Source: Fistulifera solaris
Taxonomy: Eukaryota; Bacillariophyta; Bacillariophyceae; Naviculales; Stauroneidaceae
NCBI GenBank assembly: GCA_030295235.1
Contig: AP026146.1
Span: 558,001 to 622,000 of the forward strand
Direction: 5' to 3'
DNA: 64,000 nt
In this document: piece by piece, positions 9,928 to 20,419 of the stretch
Layout of the letters: every line of letters starts with the position of its first letter
Position numbering within the stretch: position 1 is the stretch's first letter
Program-made: the position numbers and the translations under genes
The notes under the pieces: model-generated
Databases searched by the model: none
Told to the model about the DNA's origin: nothing
Seen by the model: only the letters and a program-made list of their open reading frames with translations

Positions 9928-11371
9928 TCAGAATGTGGACGACTGGCTATTTGTTGAACACTCACTATTGGAAGCCGTCGCAAGATGAATTTCACTTGGA
10001 GGACCAGCTTTGATGTCAATTGGTAGCAAAACGCAGCTGAAAAAACGCGGGCATCCTTGAGCAGAACGTACGAGTGATATACTCAGCCGAACCTGTTGTG
10101 CACTGTTTAGACCCATGAATGAAACAACATTTGTGTTAGCGCAACATTTTAGATACGTACCGACCGCCCTTCCCGCTTTGAGAACTCAACAATGTCAGTC
10201 CACGTGTCTTCGTTTTCACAGAAAAGCTCTGAATGCGATTTCATGGGACGACGTAGCATCTCGCTCATCGCTTCGAACATGTTTTCCATATCCTCACGCC
10301 TGACAATGTTAAAAATCGACATGTTACGCTGTTCCGCGCTTTGATGCTTCTCCTGACCAAACCCGGGCAGCGGTGCGAGAAGCTGCTTACTCGAGTACCC
10401 AGTACAATTCACAAACGTCGGATTCACTTTCAAAAACCGGCCATCGACATTTGCAACACAGCACGCAAAAGAGCACTGATCAAACACGAGCTCAAACTCA
10501 GTGCCTGCTACAAATGCGTTACCAGTTTTTTCCGAACCATGTTCCGTCACAGCGTAAGGCGTCAGTACGTGACTTTCCATACCATTGGAAGCAGCGGGAA
10601 TGTATCCACCTTGCATGGCTTGGGAAGTGTTCATGAGTGTTTTCAGAAGACTTTTGTGTTCGGAATCGAGACACGTTGTTCGCTGATGCAATTCATTGAT
10701 GTATCGTTCCACTGACACTAACGTTGAGAATTTGTCACTTTTGTGTTCCACACTGGCTTCTTCCAAGATTTCATGCAGTGCTGAAATCTGGGAAGCAATA
10801 TGCTTCGATCGCTCCTTCTCACGCATGTTGCGATCTATTCGACGTTTCTTACGATCACCTTCGTCTTCCGAAATAGCAGCACTGGATAATTTTTCCAAAC
10901 TCGTGCTCGACTGAACCTTTGCTGCACGTGTTCGTTTCTTTGCAGCACTAGCTCGATCTGTATTACCATCTTCGGAAGCACTCGCAGCTTCTGATGCGAA
11001 CCCCATCCTTTGGCTATCTCACCAATCTGCATATTTCCTGACTGAGCTACATTTCCATATCTTTGATTGTAAATAAATTCTGGTAACATGGCTGGCAAAC
11101 TTGAGGTATTCGGGAACTGATCTTTCGAAGGGAGAAGCTGTCCTTTCGAAGACGTAGTCTCTATCCCTTCAGCAAAGTTGGTTCGCGGTTTGGTTCGATT
11201 CACCGGTGATTGAAGAGCAACACCTGAGCTGACACCATGTATCGGATCACTTCCATCAGAGTCCCCTTCCAACAACGCATCAAGTGTCGCCTTAAACTCT
11301 TCGTTGATAGATGAATCATCGCTAGACCCTCGCAGCGTGTGCACAGAGTCAGGATTTACCGATCTGTCCAT
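9928..11371 (-). CDS. bHLH-PAS transcription factor, paralogue B (RITMO1/bHLH1-like)
   Basis: Exons 11371-10161 and 10092-9928, with a 68-bp phase-0 intron (GTACGT..AACAG) at the same place in the PAS domain as in paralogue A. About 458 residues. There is an acidic Ser-rich N-terminus and a basic stretch KKRTRAAK, then the bHLH (KKRRIDRNMREKERSKHIA to SVERYINELHQ) and a PAS core (CSFACCVANVDGRFLKVNP, WTDIVEFSKREG, then the terminal exon strand). The frame changes once, at G4 around 10999-11004; one more G joins the halves. Shared intron position, size and domain order show that A and B are a tandem duplicate pair now separated by the prenyltransferase. A DNA-binding dimer involved in diel timing is inferred from the diatom homologues. 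Confidence 0.87.
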
Positions 11372-12098
11372 TAATAATACAAATCAATCAGCCACGAAAG
11401 CACGCGCTATTCAATTTCTTGTTAAAGATTGTTGTTTCTTGTTTTGAGAATCAAAAGGTCAGAATGCTGTTATTGTAAATAGAAGAGGCTGTTTGCACGT
11501 GGATGTTTGCATGCAGCACACGCAACGCAAGCGAGGAGCAGCAGCAACTCGTCCTTTCTCGCAATCACTGCACATCGCCATGGTACGAAGAAAGACAAAG
11601 GCGCCCTGTACAATGAGTACTGCAGTCCTACGCAGTCCAAAGTCATTCTCTGTCTGGCCAGCAGGCAGCTGGCCGACACCATTTCTTAGGCCGTGATAGT
11701 AAAGTAGTACCTTCGCTGCAGTAGTGATGGCCACGTCAGCTCCCAGATTGAACGTTGATGTTTGAGGATTTCCGAAGTCGAGCTGTCTGATTGGACAAGA
11801 CTGGCCAAACCCATCTGCGGCACCGACACATTGCCTTTCCCACTTGTATCAGGTACGCAGTTTCTACTTATTATTATTATTCTCACAATAACTAAAACAC
11901 GATCTCTCACCACCATCACACAGCAACCAGCCTGTCGCCTGTCGTCCCCGGCCCAAAATTATGGTCGATCTTCCATCTTGTGATCAAATATCGCGATCAA
12001 TTATCTTCTCCATGCCAATACCCGAATACATACTTCAAAGGCTTGTCCCTCTACTTCTTAAACGTGTAAACGAAATGTGCTAGAGAACGTGCGATATT
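11372..12098. other. Divergent intergenic region, 0.7 kb
   Basis: Lies between bHLH-PAS B (minus) and the GH18 gene (plus). Open frames here overlap each other on both strands without domains. Nothing else was recognised. Confidence 0.5.
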
Positions 12099-13108
12099 AT
12101 GAGGATCTTACTGCTGCTTCTGATGAAGGTTAGTTTTAATAGTGTATTAACGAAAGCAAATGATCTTTTCTCCATCGGAGGTTACCTTCCAGATTATCGT
12201 TTCTACATCAACGTTAACGATACAGCCATGAAGCTTTCCGACTTAATTTTATTTTCCCTGCAACCGAGTAAGAGTGGAGTGGATTTTCCGTGCTGCTTAG
12301 ACAATCATCATTATGATATTGCTCGTCAAGCTGTAGCGCATAAAAGAAACCTGAACGGGGGAGATTTACGGCTGTGGATGACTGTAGGTGGCGGAGGAAG
12401 ATCGACGGAATTTTGAAGGCAACTGAGAGTGACGTCTATCTTCAATCGATCCAACAACTAGCAACATCGAACATGATTACAGGCATTGACCTAGACTGCG
12501 AGTATTTTACGTCGCAGGCCGACTATGAAAAGTATCTGATATGGCTAGACCGTGCCATCCCGAAACTGCAGCAACATAATCTCAAGGTGAGCGTCGCACT
12601 ACATGCGGGTATGCTCCTGACGGCTTCTATTTACGAAAAAGTGGACCGTATTCATTTGATGACCTACGATATGATGTATGATCGAACTAGTATGGAAAAT
12701 CGACCGGAGGATCATTATCATGCCGATATGTATCAAACTATCCAAGCCGTTCAACGACTGGTGAAATCTGGTTGTCCCAGAACAAAGATTATTCTCGGTA
12801 TTCCGGCGTATGCACGCCACCACCAAAATCCTGGAATGGTAAAGACATTTGCCGAATTAGTAGACGAGATAGTGTTGGAGGAGACAGACCGAGATTTCTC
12901 AGTGCGGAAGGAATGGAAGGGTTACCGTGGCGATTTCCCCAATTCTGTAGCGAGAAAGGTAGTTTATGCCCGACAACAACAGCTTGGAGGCGTTTTCCTA
13001 TGGGAACTTGGTCAAGATAAACAAGTTGATGGTAACGGAGGGTACTTGTTGGAGGCAATCTCTGCAGCAGCAACGAAAACAATATTTGACAAAAAGGAAG
13101 AGTTATGA
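12099..13108 (+). CDS. Glycoside hydrolase family 18 (chitinase-like), secreted
   Basis: About 336 residues with an N-terminal hydrophobic signal (MRILLLLLMK). GH18 landmarks along the barrel are LFSIGGYLPDYRF (beta-1), LWMTVGGGG (beta-3, usual SxGG), GIDLDCEYF (beta-4; Asp 133 and the acid Glu 135), LMTYDMMYD (beta-6), ILGIPAYAR and GGVFLWELGQD (beta-8). The first Asp of the usual DGxDxDxE is Thr here, while the two catalytic acids remain. The frame breaks at T4 12411-12414; one extra T restores EFLKATESD. It likely acts on chitin or another beta-1,4-N-acetylglucosamine polymer outside the cell. A chitinase-like lectin without activity is the alternative. Confidence 0.85.
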
Positions 13109-13186
13109 TGCAACTCTTACGGAACTCAAGTAATTTGTTTATAATCGTGAATAACATCATATTTACAACCTAAACGAAAAGGAAAG

Positions 13187-14294
13187 CTATACTATTTGCG
13201 AAACAACTTGCTCCTGTTCGTAATTGACATAGCCACAATCGACTTCAGATATAGATTTTGCAGACGAAAGCGCCAATACCTCGTATGGTGTTACTAACAT
13301 GGTCCAAATGGAAGCATCTTGCGGTGCTTTCGTCCACCCTGCCTTCCATACTGATAACCAGAATAGTATTACCACCACACACTCGACACAACCGTAATAA
13401 AAAGGAACAGCCATGGCGGATGCAAGCTGCTCTCCTTGAAACATTGTCAAAGCCACAGACGCACCGACACCCGTGTTTTGTATGCAGCATTCCAAACATA
13501 CCGACACACGCTCGGGTCTGGGTAACGCCAACAGTGTCGAGAGTAGAATTGCCACAGTTAAGCCCAAAAGACACGGCAGAGCCACTGCCACGTAAAACGA
13601 TGGTTCACGCTGCCATAATCGCGATCCTGGTTCCGAATTCGACAATGCGGCGGTGAAGAACACGAGACACAAACCTGCCGCATTTCCGATTCGATTGGTG
13701 TAAAAATGAAACCGAGTGGTAGCAAAGCGACGCGATGCCGCCAGTCCCGTGGTAATGGCTAGAATGACCAGGAACAAGGTCCAGAAAATAGCCGACCATT
13801 GCACTACTACCTGGTCCTCGTGAAATACCAGACGAGCGTATATTAATAAATTGAGCGGCAAAGCAAAGACGGAGAGCAGTGTCGAAATGGCTGTCATGGC
13901 GACTATGGAACACAAGTTGTGAGATGTAATGTTACTCTTGAGAAGTACAAGTATCTCAGGGCCGCACCAATTGTTACTAACCTGACAGAGCCAAGTCCCC
14001 ATTGAAGAGACTACAAAAGAAGTTACTGAATGAGCCTCCGGGAGAACTGCACAGTACGAGCAATATCAGCGAAACTTCATGAGGCAGTTGCACGACCCTT
14101 ACAACTGTAAATCCAAGAAAGGGCATGACAAGGAACTGTAAAGCTAATCCGGTCAAAATCGCCTTTTGGTTGTGTATTTGATGTTGCAACGCATCGAAAT
14201 CGACCGAAGCGGACATGTTCCACACGAGGCAGAACAGTAAGAGAGAGCCACACAATTCAATCCAAACATTGCTGCTCATATCGTCTTCATTCAT
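13187..14294 (-). CDS. Bile acid:sodium symporter (BASS/SBF) family transporter, paralogue A
   Basis: Exons 14294-13982 and 13902-13187, joined across a 79-bp phase-1 intron (GTTAGT..CCATAG), give 342 residues. Eight or more hydrophobic segments are visible. SBF signatures include SSPGGSFSNFF (the GG-S-N sodium-site loop), LECCIQNTGVGASVALT (the second crossover helix, usual E-x-G-x-Q-N) and a C-terminal VPFYYGCVECVVV helix. There is no plastid-type presequence. Family members carry organic anions such as pyruvate or bile acids with sodium. Paralogue B lies 9 kb away. The substrate is unknown. Confidence 0.9.
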
Positions 14295-14749
14295 CGTTGC
14301 ATTAATTAATGATTGACTTTCAAAACGTCTTTATTGTGCAGGAATGCGATCCAAGTTTTTTCTCCCTTGTTAGGGGCGCCGCAATCGTTCTTTTTAGTTT
14401 CGACATGAGACTTTTTGTCCGTTGAAAAGTCAACGTACTCAAAGTCTCCATACTCAATAGTACGAAAACGAGAAAGACGTTACCGGTAGCTTTCTTTTCA
14501 ATGAGACAATTTTGAACGTTACCTATAAGATACAAATGTGGTGGAGCGGTATTTGATAATCCAACCTGCAAACTCCAACCCTTGCGAAGTTTGTCGTCGC
14601 CATCGGTTGACTGATCACGAAGATGCATCGCGACCTCGCAAAACCCAAATTCAACATCAAGAGGAAAACGAATGTGGAAAAACCAAAAAGCAAGAACTTG
14701 TAATTATATTATTGCCTGAAAACTATCATTTACAACACAACAATTCACA
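14295..14749. other. Divergent promoter region, 0.45 kb
   Basis: Lies between BASS paralogue A (minus) and the DUF445 gene (plus). No domain or repeat was recognised. Confidence 0.5.
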
Positions 14750-15991
14750 ATGGAAATCAAATACGAGTGGTGGGAATACTTTATGATACCATGGGTCGCG
14801 GGATTCGTGGGATACGTGACGAACGTTTTGGCTCTGGAAATGACCTTTTATCCTCTCGAATTTCGAGGTATTGAAATATTTCGCATCAAAAATGAACCGT
14901 GGGGCTTGTTTGGATGGCAAGGGATTATTCCAACAAAGGCAGAAAAGATGGCTTCCACGTGTTTTGATCTGTTTACACAGAAATTATTCAGCATTGAAGA
15001 AATATTCTCGCGATTAGACCCCGTTCGTTTCAGTCAAGTCATGGAAGATAGCGTTCTTTTATTAATGGATAAAGTCATTAATCAGGTCGCCGAAGAACAC
15101 ATGCCTTCTTTGTGGAACAAGATCCCCAAAGAAGTGAAAGATGACATTATTGTGACTGCTGATACCGAAAATGCCGCCTTCTTGGCCGGATTTATGAAAG
15201 ACATGCAGGAACATGTCATGGACGTGGTCAATATCAAACACTTGGCGGTCACCGCGTGCGTCGAAAACAAAGATTTGATTGTTAAAGTATTTCAAGAGTG
15301 TGGAGAAAAAGAATTTGTCTTTATCCGGCAATCTGGTTTCTATTTCGGATTTGCATTCGGCGTCATCCAAATGGGAGTTTGGTTCTTTTACGACGCCAGC
15401 TGGATATTACCGACCGCGGGCTTTATCGTGGGATGGTTTACGAACTATCTGGCGCTAAAATGTATCTTTCGCCCACTGCACCCACGAAAGTTTATGGGTT
15501 ATACCATCCATGGCATTTTCTTGCAACGACAGGCCGAAGTTTCGGAAGTGTTTGCTCGTGTAATCATGACGGAAATCTTACACGTCAAAGCGATATGGGA
15601 CGCTATTTTTATGGGTCCATTGTCCGTCAATTTCAACGCTATGCTACGCGCCCATACCCTTGTATTTGTAGAGAAACTAGTGGCCGAGATCAAACCATTG
15701 GCCATCGCCGCCATGGGTGCTGATCGATTTGCTCGAATGAAAGAAGACATTGCCCAAAAAGTAATAGAAAACTTGCCCACTATCATCGACAATTCGTACG
15801 AGTACACACAAGAAGCTTTGAATATGGAAGAAACTGTAAGAATACGAATGCAAAAGCTCACTCCTGCCGAGTTTGAAGGTGTGCTCCATCCTGCTTTTGA
15901 AGAAGATGAAATTCAACTGATTTTACTGGGAGGCATACTCGGTGCTATTGTTGGAGTCATACAGCTGTATGCTGTTTTTGCTACAGGATAA
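14750..15991 (+). CDS. DUF445 family membrane protein
   Basis: 413 residues, single exon. Two related membrane modules carry the family signature: GFVGYVTNVLALEMTFYP near residue 18 and GFIVGWFTNYLALKCIFRP near residue 222, both followed by a basic loop (FRIKNEPWGLFGWQGIIP; HPRKFMGYTIHGIFLQ). Helical soluble segments lie between, and a last hydrophobic helix (LILLGGILGAIVGVIQL) closes the protein. The order matches bacterial YheB/YtaB-type DUF445 proteins. Their function is not established; a role in envelope or organelle membrane organisation would be speculation. Confidence 0.85.
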   Translation: MEIKYEWWEYFMIPWVAGFVGYVTNVLALEMTFYPLEFRGIEIFRIKNEPWGLFGWQGIIPTKAEKMASTCFDLFTQKLFSIEEIFSRLDPVRFSQVMEDSVLLLMDKVINQVAEEHMPSLWNKIPKEVKDDIIVTADTENAAFLAGFMKDMQEHVMDVVNIKHLAVTACVENKDLIVKVFQECGEKEFVFIRQSGFYFGFAFGVIQMGVWFFYDASWILPTAGFIVGWFTNYLALKCIFRPLHPRKFMGYTIHGIFLQRQAEVSEVFARVIMTEILHVKAIWDAIFMGPLSVNFNAMLRAHTLVFVEKLVAEIKPLAIAAMGADRFARMKEDIAQKVIENLPTIIDNSYEYTQEALNMEETVRIRMQKLTPAEFEGVLHPAFEEDEIQLILLGGILGAIVGVIQLYAVFATG

Positions 15992-16061
15992 AAAAAATTA
16001 TGGGTGTAGATCTACAATGAATCTTGCCTAAAATCTATTTATAAGCCATCAGCTAATCGTA

Positions 16062-17133
16062 TCAATACAGCGCTCGAACACCCGTCTCGTCGTATTGCTC
16101 ACCCGGCATTCGGATCACGTTACCGTCATCATCGATGTATTGACTTTTCTTTTGAAGTACAAAACGCTCGAAAAACTTAGTCAGAATGCGGTCTGTCGTC
16201 AAAAGTCCACACTGCTACCATTTTCCTTGGCAGCCAAGATCTTGGGTACCAAATCGGCGGCTACCTCCTCAGGCTGCGCCGCCAGTACTCCAAAAGGAAA
16301 CTTTCGCAATTCGGGCGTCGAGTCGTCCAACAAAAGCTTTGTGAACACCATTCCGGGCGAAAGGTTGTGTACCATGACCTTTCCTGGTGTTTCCTTCTTA
16401 GGGTATCCTTGTATCCCCTCTTCCAGCTCTTTCACCAAACTAGCTGTTAGTTGCGGCAAGCCTCGCTTGGTTGCACCATAACACGCGTACCCCGGCGTTC
16501 CACCGCCTTTCACGCCACTGTGTCATTACGAATCGGATACGATGAGATATCTAGTCCGTGTGAAAATGAAACATGTCTATCTCCAAGAGCTTACCTTCCG
16601 ACTGTATTGAAAATGTGACCCGTCACACCGGCTTGTTGCTCCATAATCGACATGGCTACTTTGGTGCAAAGAAGAATACCCAACAAATTCACCTTGACGA
16701 CAAGTTCGACTTGCGAAACCGGCACATCACGCAATTCGCGACGTCCACCGTTCACCCCCGCATTATTAATCCAATATCCTATGGTTCCAAGTTTCGACTG
16801 GGCAAACTCTCCCAATTTCTCTACTTCCTTACTGTTCGAAACATCACATTTGGTGTGAAAGACTTTGCCATTGGGATGACGACGGGCCAAAGCATCCGCG
16901 GCCATTTTGCAATCTCGAACATCGCATATAACGACATCGTAGCCGCGATCCATGAATTCTCCCGCGTAAGCGAAACCGACTCCGCCGGCGGCTCCGGTAA
17001 TGACAACACCTCCATCCGGCATGGCCATGTGAAGCGACGTGTGACGCATCGGGGCGGCACCGCCATTTGGAGCGAATGCGTGCGACGAAACAATCAAGAC
17101 GGAAAGCAAGGTGAACAGCTTCATGTTAATCAT
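16062..17133 (-). CDS. NOL/NYC1-like short-chain dehydrogenase, plastid-targeted
   Basis: Exons 17133-16595 and 16517-16062, with a 77-bp phase-2 intron (GTAAGC..GACACAG). About 331 residues. A signal peptide ending SSHAFAP marks a diatom plastid presequence. The Rossmann fold has TGAAGGVG, CDV, NNAGVN, and YGATKRG as the YxxxK active site. The later blocks CDVSNSKEVEKL, YWINNAGVNGGRR, NLLGILLCT, GHIFN, LSPGMVFTKLLL and the C-terminal DFLTTDRIL match chlorophyll b reductases NOL/NYC1 in order. The frame breaks at T4 (plus 16201-16204); one extra T continues about 46 more family-like residues. Diatoms have no chlorophyll b, so the substrate is open; chlorophyll c or other porphyrins are guesses. 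Confidence 0.83.
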
Positions 17134-18035
17134 ATAGCCTCACGTAGAAGGTCTCGTGATAAGGAGAACTAGATATCCGATGCAAGTTGTAGATATCTCT
17201 TTCTGTTCATCGAGCAGTCGGCATTTCGGACGCATGAGGGGTGCAGAAAGGATTATTACGCATGATTTTTGTGAGCGTTTTTCGTGAGACAAGTTCAACT
17301 TGACGAGCGACAGACAGAATGCAGAAAAAGTTTCATTCACGAACTACACGAGAATAAACGGCGGAAAACATTTAGACTCTAGTCTCTTTCACAAGGCTAT
17401 CCATAGGAAAGAAGCTCACCGTACAGTAAGAGTCGACGATCGGATGATTTCGAAATGAATGATTGTCAGAAGTGTCTGGTAAACGATAAGCTAGACCAAC
17501 ACCAAACGCATGACTGAAATGCAGTCGCGGAGAAAGGTCGCCTACACCTTGGGGATATAGTGAATGCACTAGAGAGCGATCCGCAAACCTTTCTAATCAC
17601 AATAATAATGGGTTCCTCCGTTCCCACCTCTTTTTGGTCGAAAGCCAAAAGTACCGGTAGTCCTATTTCATTGAAAATGCAGGATTGGCCGTTCTTACTC
17701 TGATCAAGCTTCCATTTGATTAAATTTGTTAGTCACTCGTGACTGGATTCCAGTCGAGTTAAGTAAACTTTTTAAATTAGGAATCTGGTACGAATGCTTT
17801 CCCCTTGATAAACAAGGGTTACATTGCAAACTTAGCGAAGACTAATTAAACTTGCACAATTGAAACAACTGTGTATTTGCTTCGTGAAACGGGAAAAGGG
17901 TTTTCACCTCATTTTCTCATCTTATTCGCGACAGACCGATTTGATGTCGATTGCGTATTCTACACAATCGTCAAAGCACTCTAAAAATTCACTTTTGATG
18001 ACTCTTAGTGTATCACCGAAGCGTATGTATTCTCA
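17134..18035. other. Intergenic, 0.9 kb, nothing recognised
   Basis: No coding domain, repeat or structured RNA seen between the upstream side of the SDR gene and the 3' side of the TMEM151-like gene. Confidence 0.5.
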
Positions 18036-19554
18036 TCATACCATGTCGGAAGAAGTTTCTTCTTTCGCCATTATGGATGCAGACTCGACCGAGTCGATTA
18101 CATCCTGTAATTCGTCGTTCCGTAATTCCTCATCCTGATTTACAACTACTTCTTTATTTGTCAATGGGACGGAAGAAGGGCCCCCGTACAACTTGAGTTC
18201 CTGCATCAGTATCCGAAATTCGTTTGATTCTTCCTTCTTCGCCATGAATCCATCATCATTGTTGTTCACGGAAGTGTCACGTGACCAAAACCAAGGCACT
18301 TTGTTGTTGTTGAGTCCGCCAATTTTTCTCGGTTCCACAGATGTTTCCTTGACCACGGAAACACGCAGTTCATCACACTGATCATCGAACCAGAATCGAT
18401 AGGGTGCTGTGAGTCCCAACAAAGTGAAACACCAGAACCACGGAAGTGACACAAAATGCAACGCCATACGAGCGCGAAGGCTTTCATCCAGTCGGTGCCG
18501 AATGGCTAATAGACGAGGTTTGAATCCCGGTATTACAATATTGGTCGCAAATTCCGCCATGCTGTCACTCTGACAATGTTCCGACACAAAGGTGGCTTGT
18601 TGTTTGAAATAGTCGCGTCGAGTCTTGCCATCCGACAGAACGAGCAGTTTGCTCAATGTAATCTTGGATAGCGGTGCCGCGAGAGATGTTTCGTAGTAGT
18701 ATCCTTTGGCCCGCTTCCAAATACCCGCCAAAGTCTTATCGATGCAATCTTGATATTGGTAGGTACCTATCGTAAAGTTAGTGATTTTCTTTCGTTTCAT
18801 CCAAGCAGGTACATCGCGCTGTGTTACGACTATTGTGTCTGTAGAATTCGCCAAGAGTGCTTGCTCCTCGCTAAGCTGCTCCAGCGGGGAAGTTGCTGTC
18901 ATATTCTGCAAGGCCCCAACAATTTTGGCCAGGGTGGGTGAAATGATTTCGTAATGAAAGGATCGTACTTTCCATTCGACGCGAGGTGCTACTTCACGTA
19001 ATTGTTCTAAATAAGCTTCCAATTCTTCAGCACTTGCTATGCAATGAGTTAAATATTGTCGCGTGTTACAAAAGTACGATTCAATTCCGTAAAGAAGTGC
19101 CACAATCCATAAAAACCACGCGTCGAAGCGCGGCAACAACAACAAGGTCCACTGCACAAGCCGTAAAGCCTTGTTGGCTGCATCACTTACAGTCCACCGC
19201 TCCGCGAGTGCGCGTACAATTCCGATCCAAAGGATGGACGACAAAATCGTCGCGCGGAGATGATGGACTTGCAACAATTTACGGACTTTAGACCCCACCA
19301 TCGCGGTCAGGGTATTCGAAATGCCTCCTTCCCAAAAAAATCCGTCCGGTCTCTTTATCGATCAACGCCGATTCTCCCATAATAAACGATGCTGACGATG
19401 TAGAGGGAACCGAAAGAGTCGTTTCGCTAGCCGATGAAACAGTGAAAAGCATGACAAGTAATAATAATACATGGAGCGATGGTCGCGTCATTCGTATTCT
19501 TCTTCGCAGCCAACCAGTCATTTTATTCCTCTTCGTTCGCTGCTTTCCATTCAT
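18036..19554 (-). CDS. TMEM151-like membrane protein
   Basis: About 506 residues, single exon. A signal or membrane segment lies near residues 28-45, two hydrophobic segments near 110-170 (ILSSILWIGIVRALAE; WTLLLLPRFDAWFLWIVALLYGIE) and another near 380 (HFVSLPWFWCFTLLGLTAPYRFW). The blocks NTRQYL, WKVRSFHYE, a central F-T-x-C-like strand and the last helix followed by R..F..VVKE resemble vertebrate TMEM151A/B in order and spacing. The assignment is by eye and moderate. The frame breaks at C4 (plus 19293-19296); two extra bases keep the frame. Function is unknown, as for the animal family. The C-terminal 90 residues are acidic and probably disordered. Confidence 0.6.
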
Positions 19555-19677
19555 AGAGTGATTGTGTTTGTAAGTGGTAAAAGGAATGTGATTCGAGGAG
19601 CCATGTTTTCATAAAACAGAGTGAAAGGATCTAAAGGATGGAAGACATAATCTGTCGTGTGTCGTGTACCACGTTCT

Positions 19678-19965
19678 CCTTTTCGATATTAGCTTTAACC
19701 TTAAATGTTGAATTTATTGTTCGAAGTACGGATTAGAATTAACGGAGTATTTTTTTCGTTTTGAACTATAACCTTATACGGATTTTACTTTTTCCTCGTT
19801 TTCCTTTTCGATATTAGCTTTAACCTTAAACGATTCATTTATTGTTCGGAGTACGGAGTACGGAGTAGAATTTACGGAGTATTTTTTTGTTTTGAACTAT
19901 AACCTTATACGGAAATACTTTTACCATGTTCTCCTTTTGGAGCTTAACCTGAAATGCTTCATTAT
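19678..19965 (+). repeat. Imperfect tandem repeat, about 120-bp period
   Basis: Copy 1 (19678-about 19785) and copy 2 (19803-about 19915) share CCTTTTCGATATTAGC, CTTTAACCTTAAA, ATTTATTGTTCG, ACGGAGTATTTTTT and TTGAACTATAACCTTATACG in the same order. A shorter third copy begins near 19932. Copy 2 has three overlapping CGGAGTA units where copy 1 has one degenerate unit, so the 7-bp unit expands and contracts inside the larger one. Confidence 0.75.
19847..19868. repeat. CGGAGTA triple motif
   Basis: CGGAGTACGGAGTACGGAGT, followed by AG, inside copy 2 of the tandem repeat. Same unit as at 2407, 27345 and 60695. Confidence 0.65.
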
Positions 19966-20419
19966 TTACAATTGTCACGAATATAGGGAATTTAATTGCC
20001 ATTATTTTTTTTCGTTTGTCATTACTGGTAAAGTGCCGGGATGGGAACGGCGTAAAATTCTGCCTCGTCGTAGACGCTACAGCATTTTTCATGGGTACAC
20101 TTTACCACATAGTGGAATCAAACAGATCCCTAAACACCAAGTACAAGTACAAGTACTCCGTAGCTTTTTTTTACAGCCGTCGCAATAAGAATAATGATCA
20201 TTGCAGCCAATGAACGATGCAATAAGATGAACGCTCACAAATCATAATTACCATTATCCGTTTTGACTTCATACGGTGTATTGTCTCGTTGCACGCTGGA
20301 GGGATAGTTTTAAAAGAAGACGCTATCACGGAGAGGTGCGCCACGCATTCTGCGCCCTACCGTCCCGGATCGACTACCCGCCAACGAAACAAGAATAGAA
20401 CAGCGACTGTGGTTCCATT

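Larger units (their letters stand above)
19555..20419. other. Divergent intergenic region with repeats, 0.9 kb
   Basis: Separates the TMEM151-like gene (minus) from the H1-FKBP gene (plus). It is AT-rich and contains two and a half copies of a roughly 110-bp direct repeat, and TACGGAGTA motifs, listed separately. No gene seen. Confidence 0.6.

Noticed and set aside
10985-11025. A 32-nt GT-AG intron joining the two frames of bHLH-PAS B
   Set aside because: It keeps frame, but 32 nt is far shorter than the other introns (52-122 bp) and a one-base shortage in the G4 run explains the shift as in many other genes.
18500-18535. tRNA-like GGTTTGAATCCCGG
   Set aside because: It lies inside the TMEM151-like coding sequence and no matching acceptor or anticodon arms could be found.
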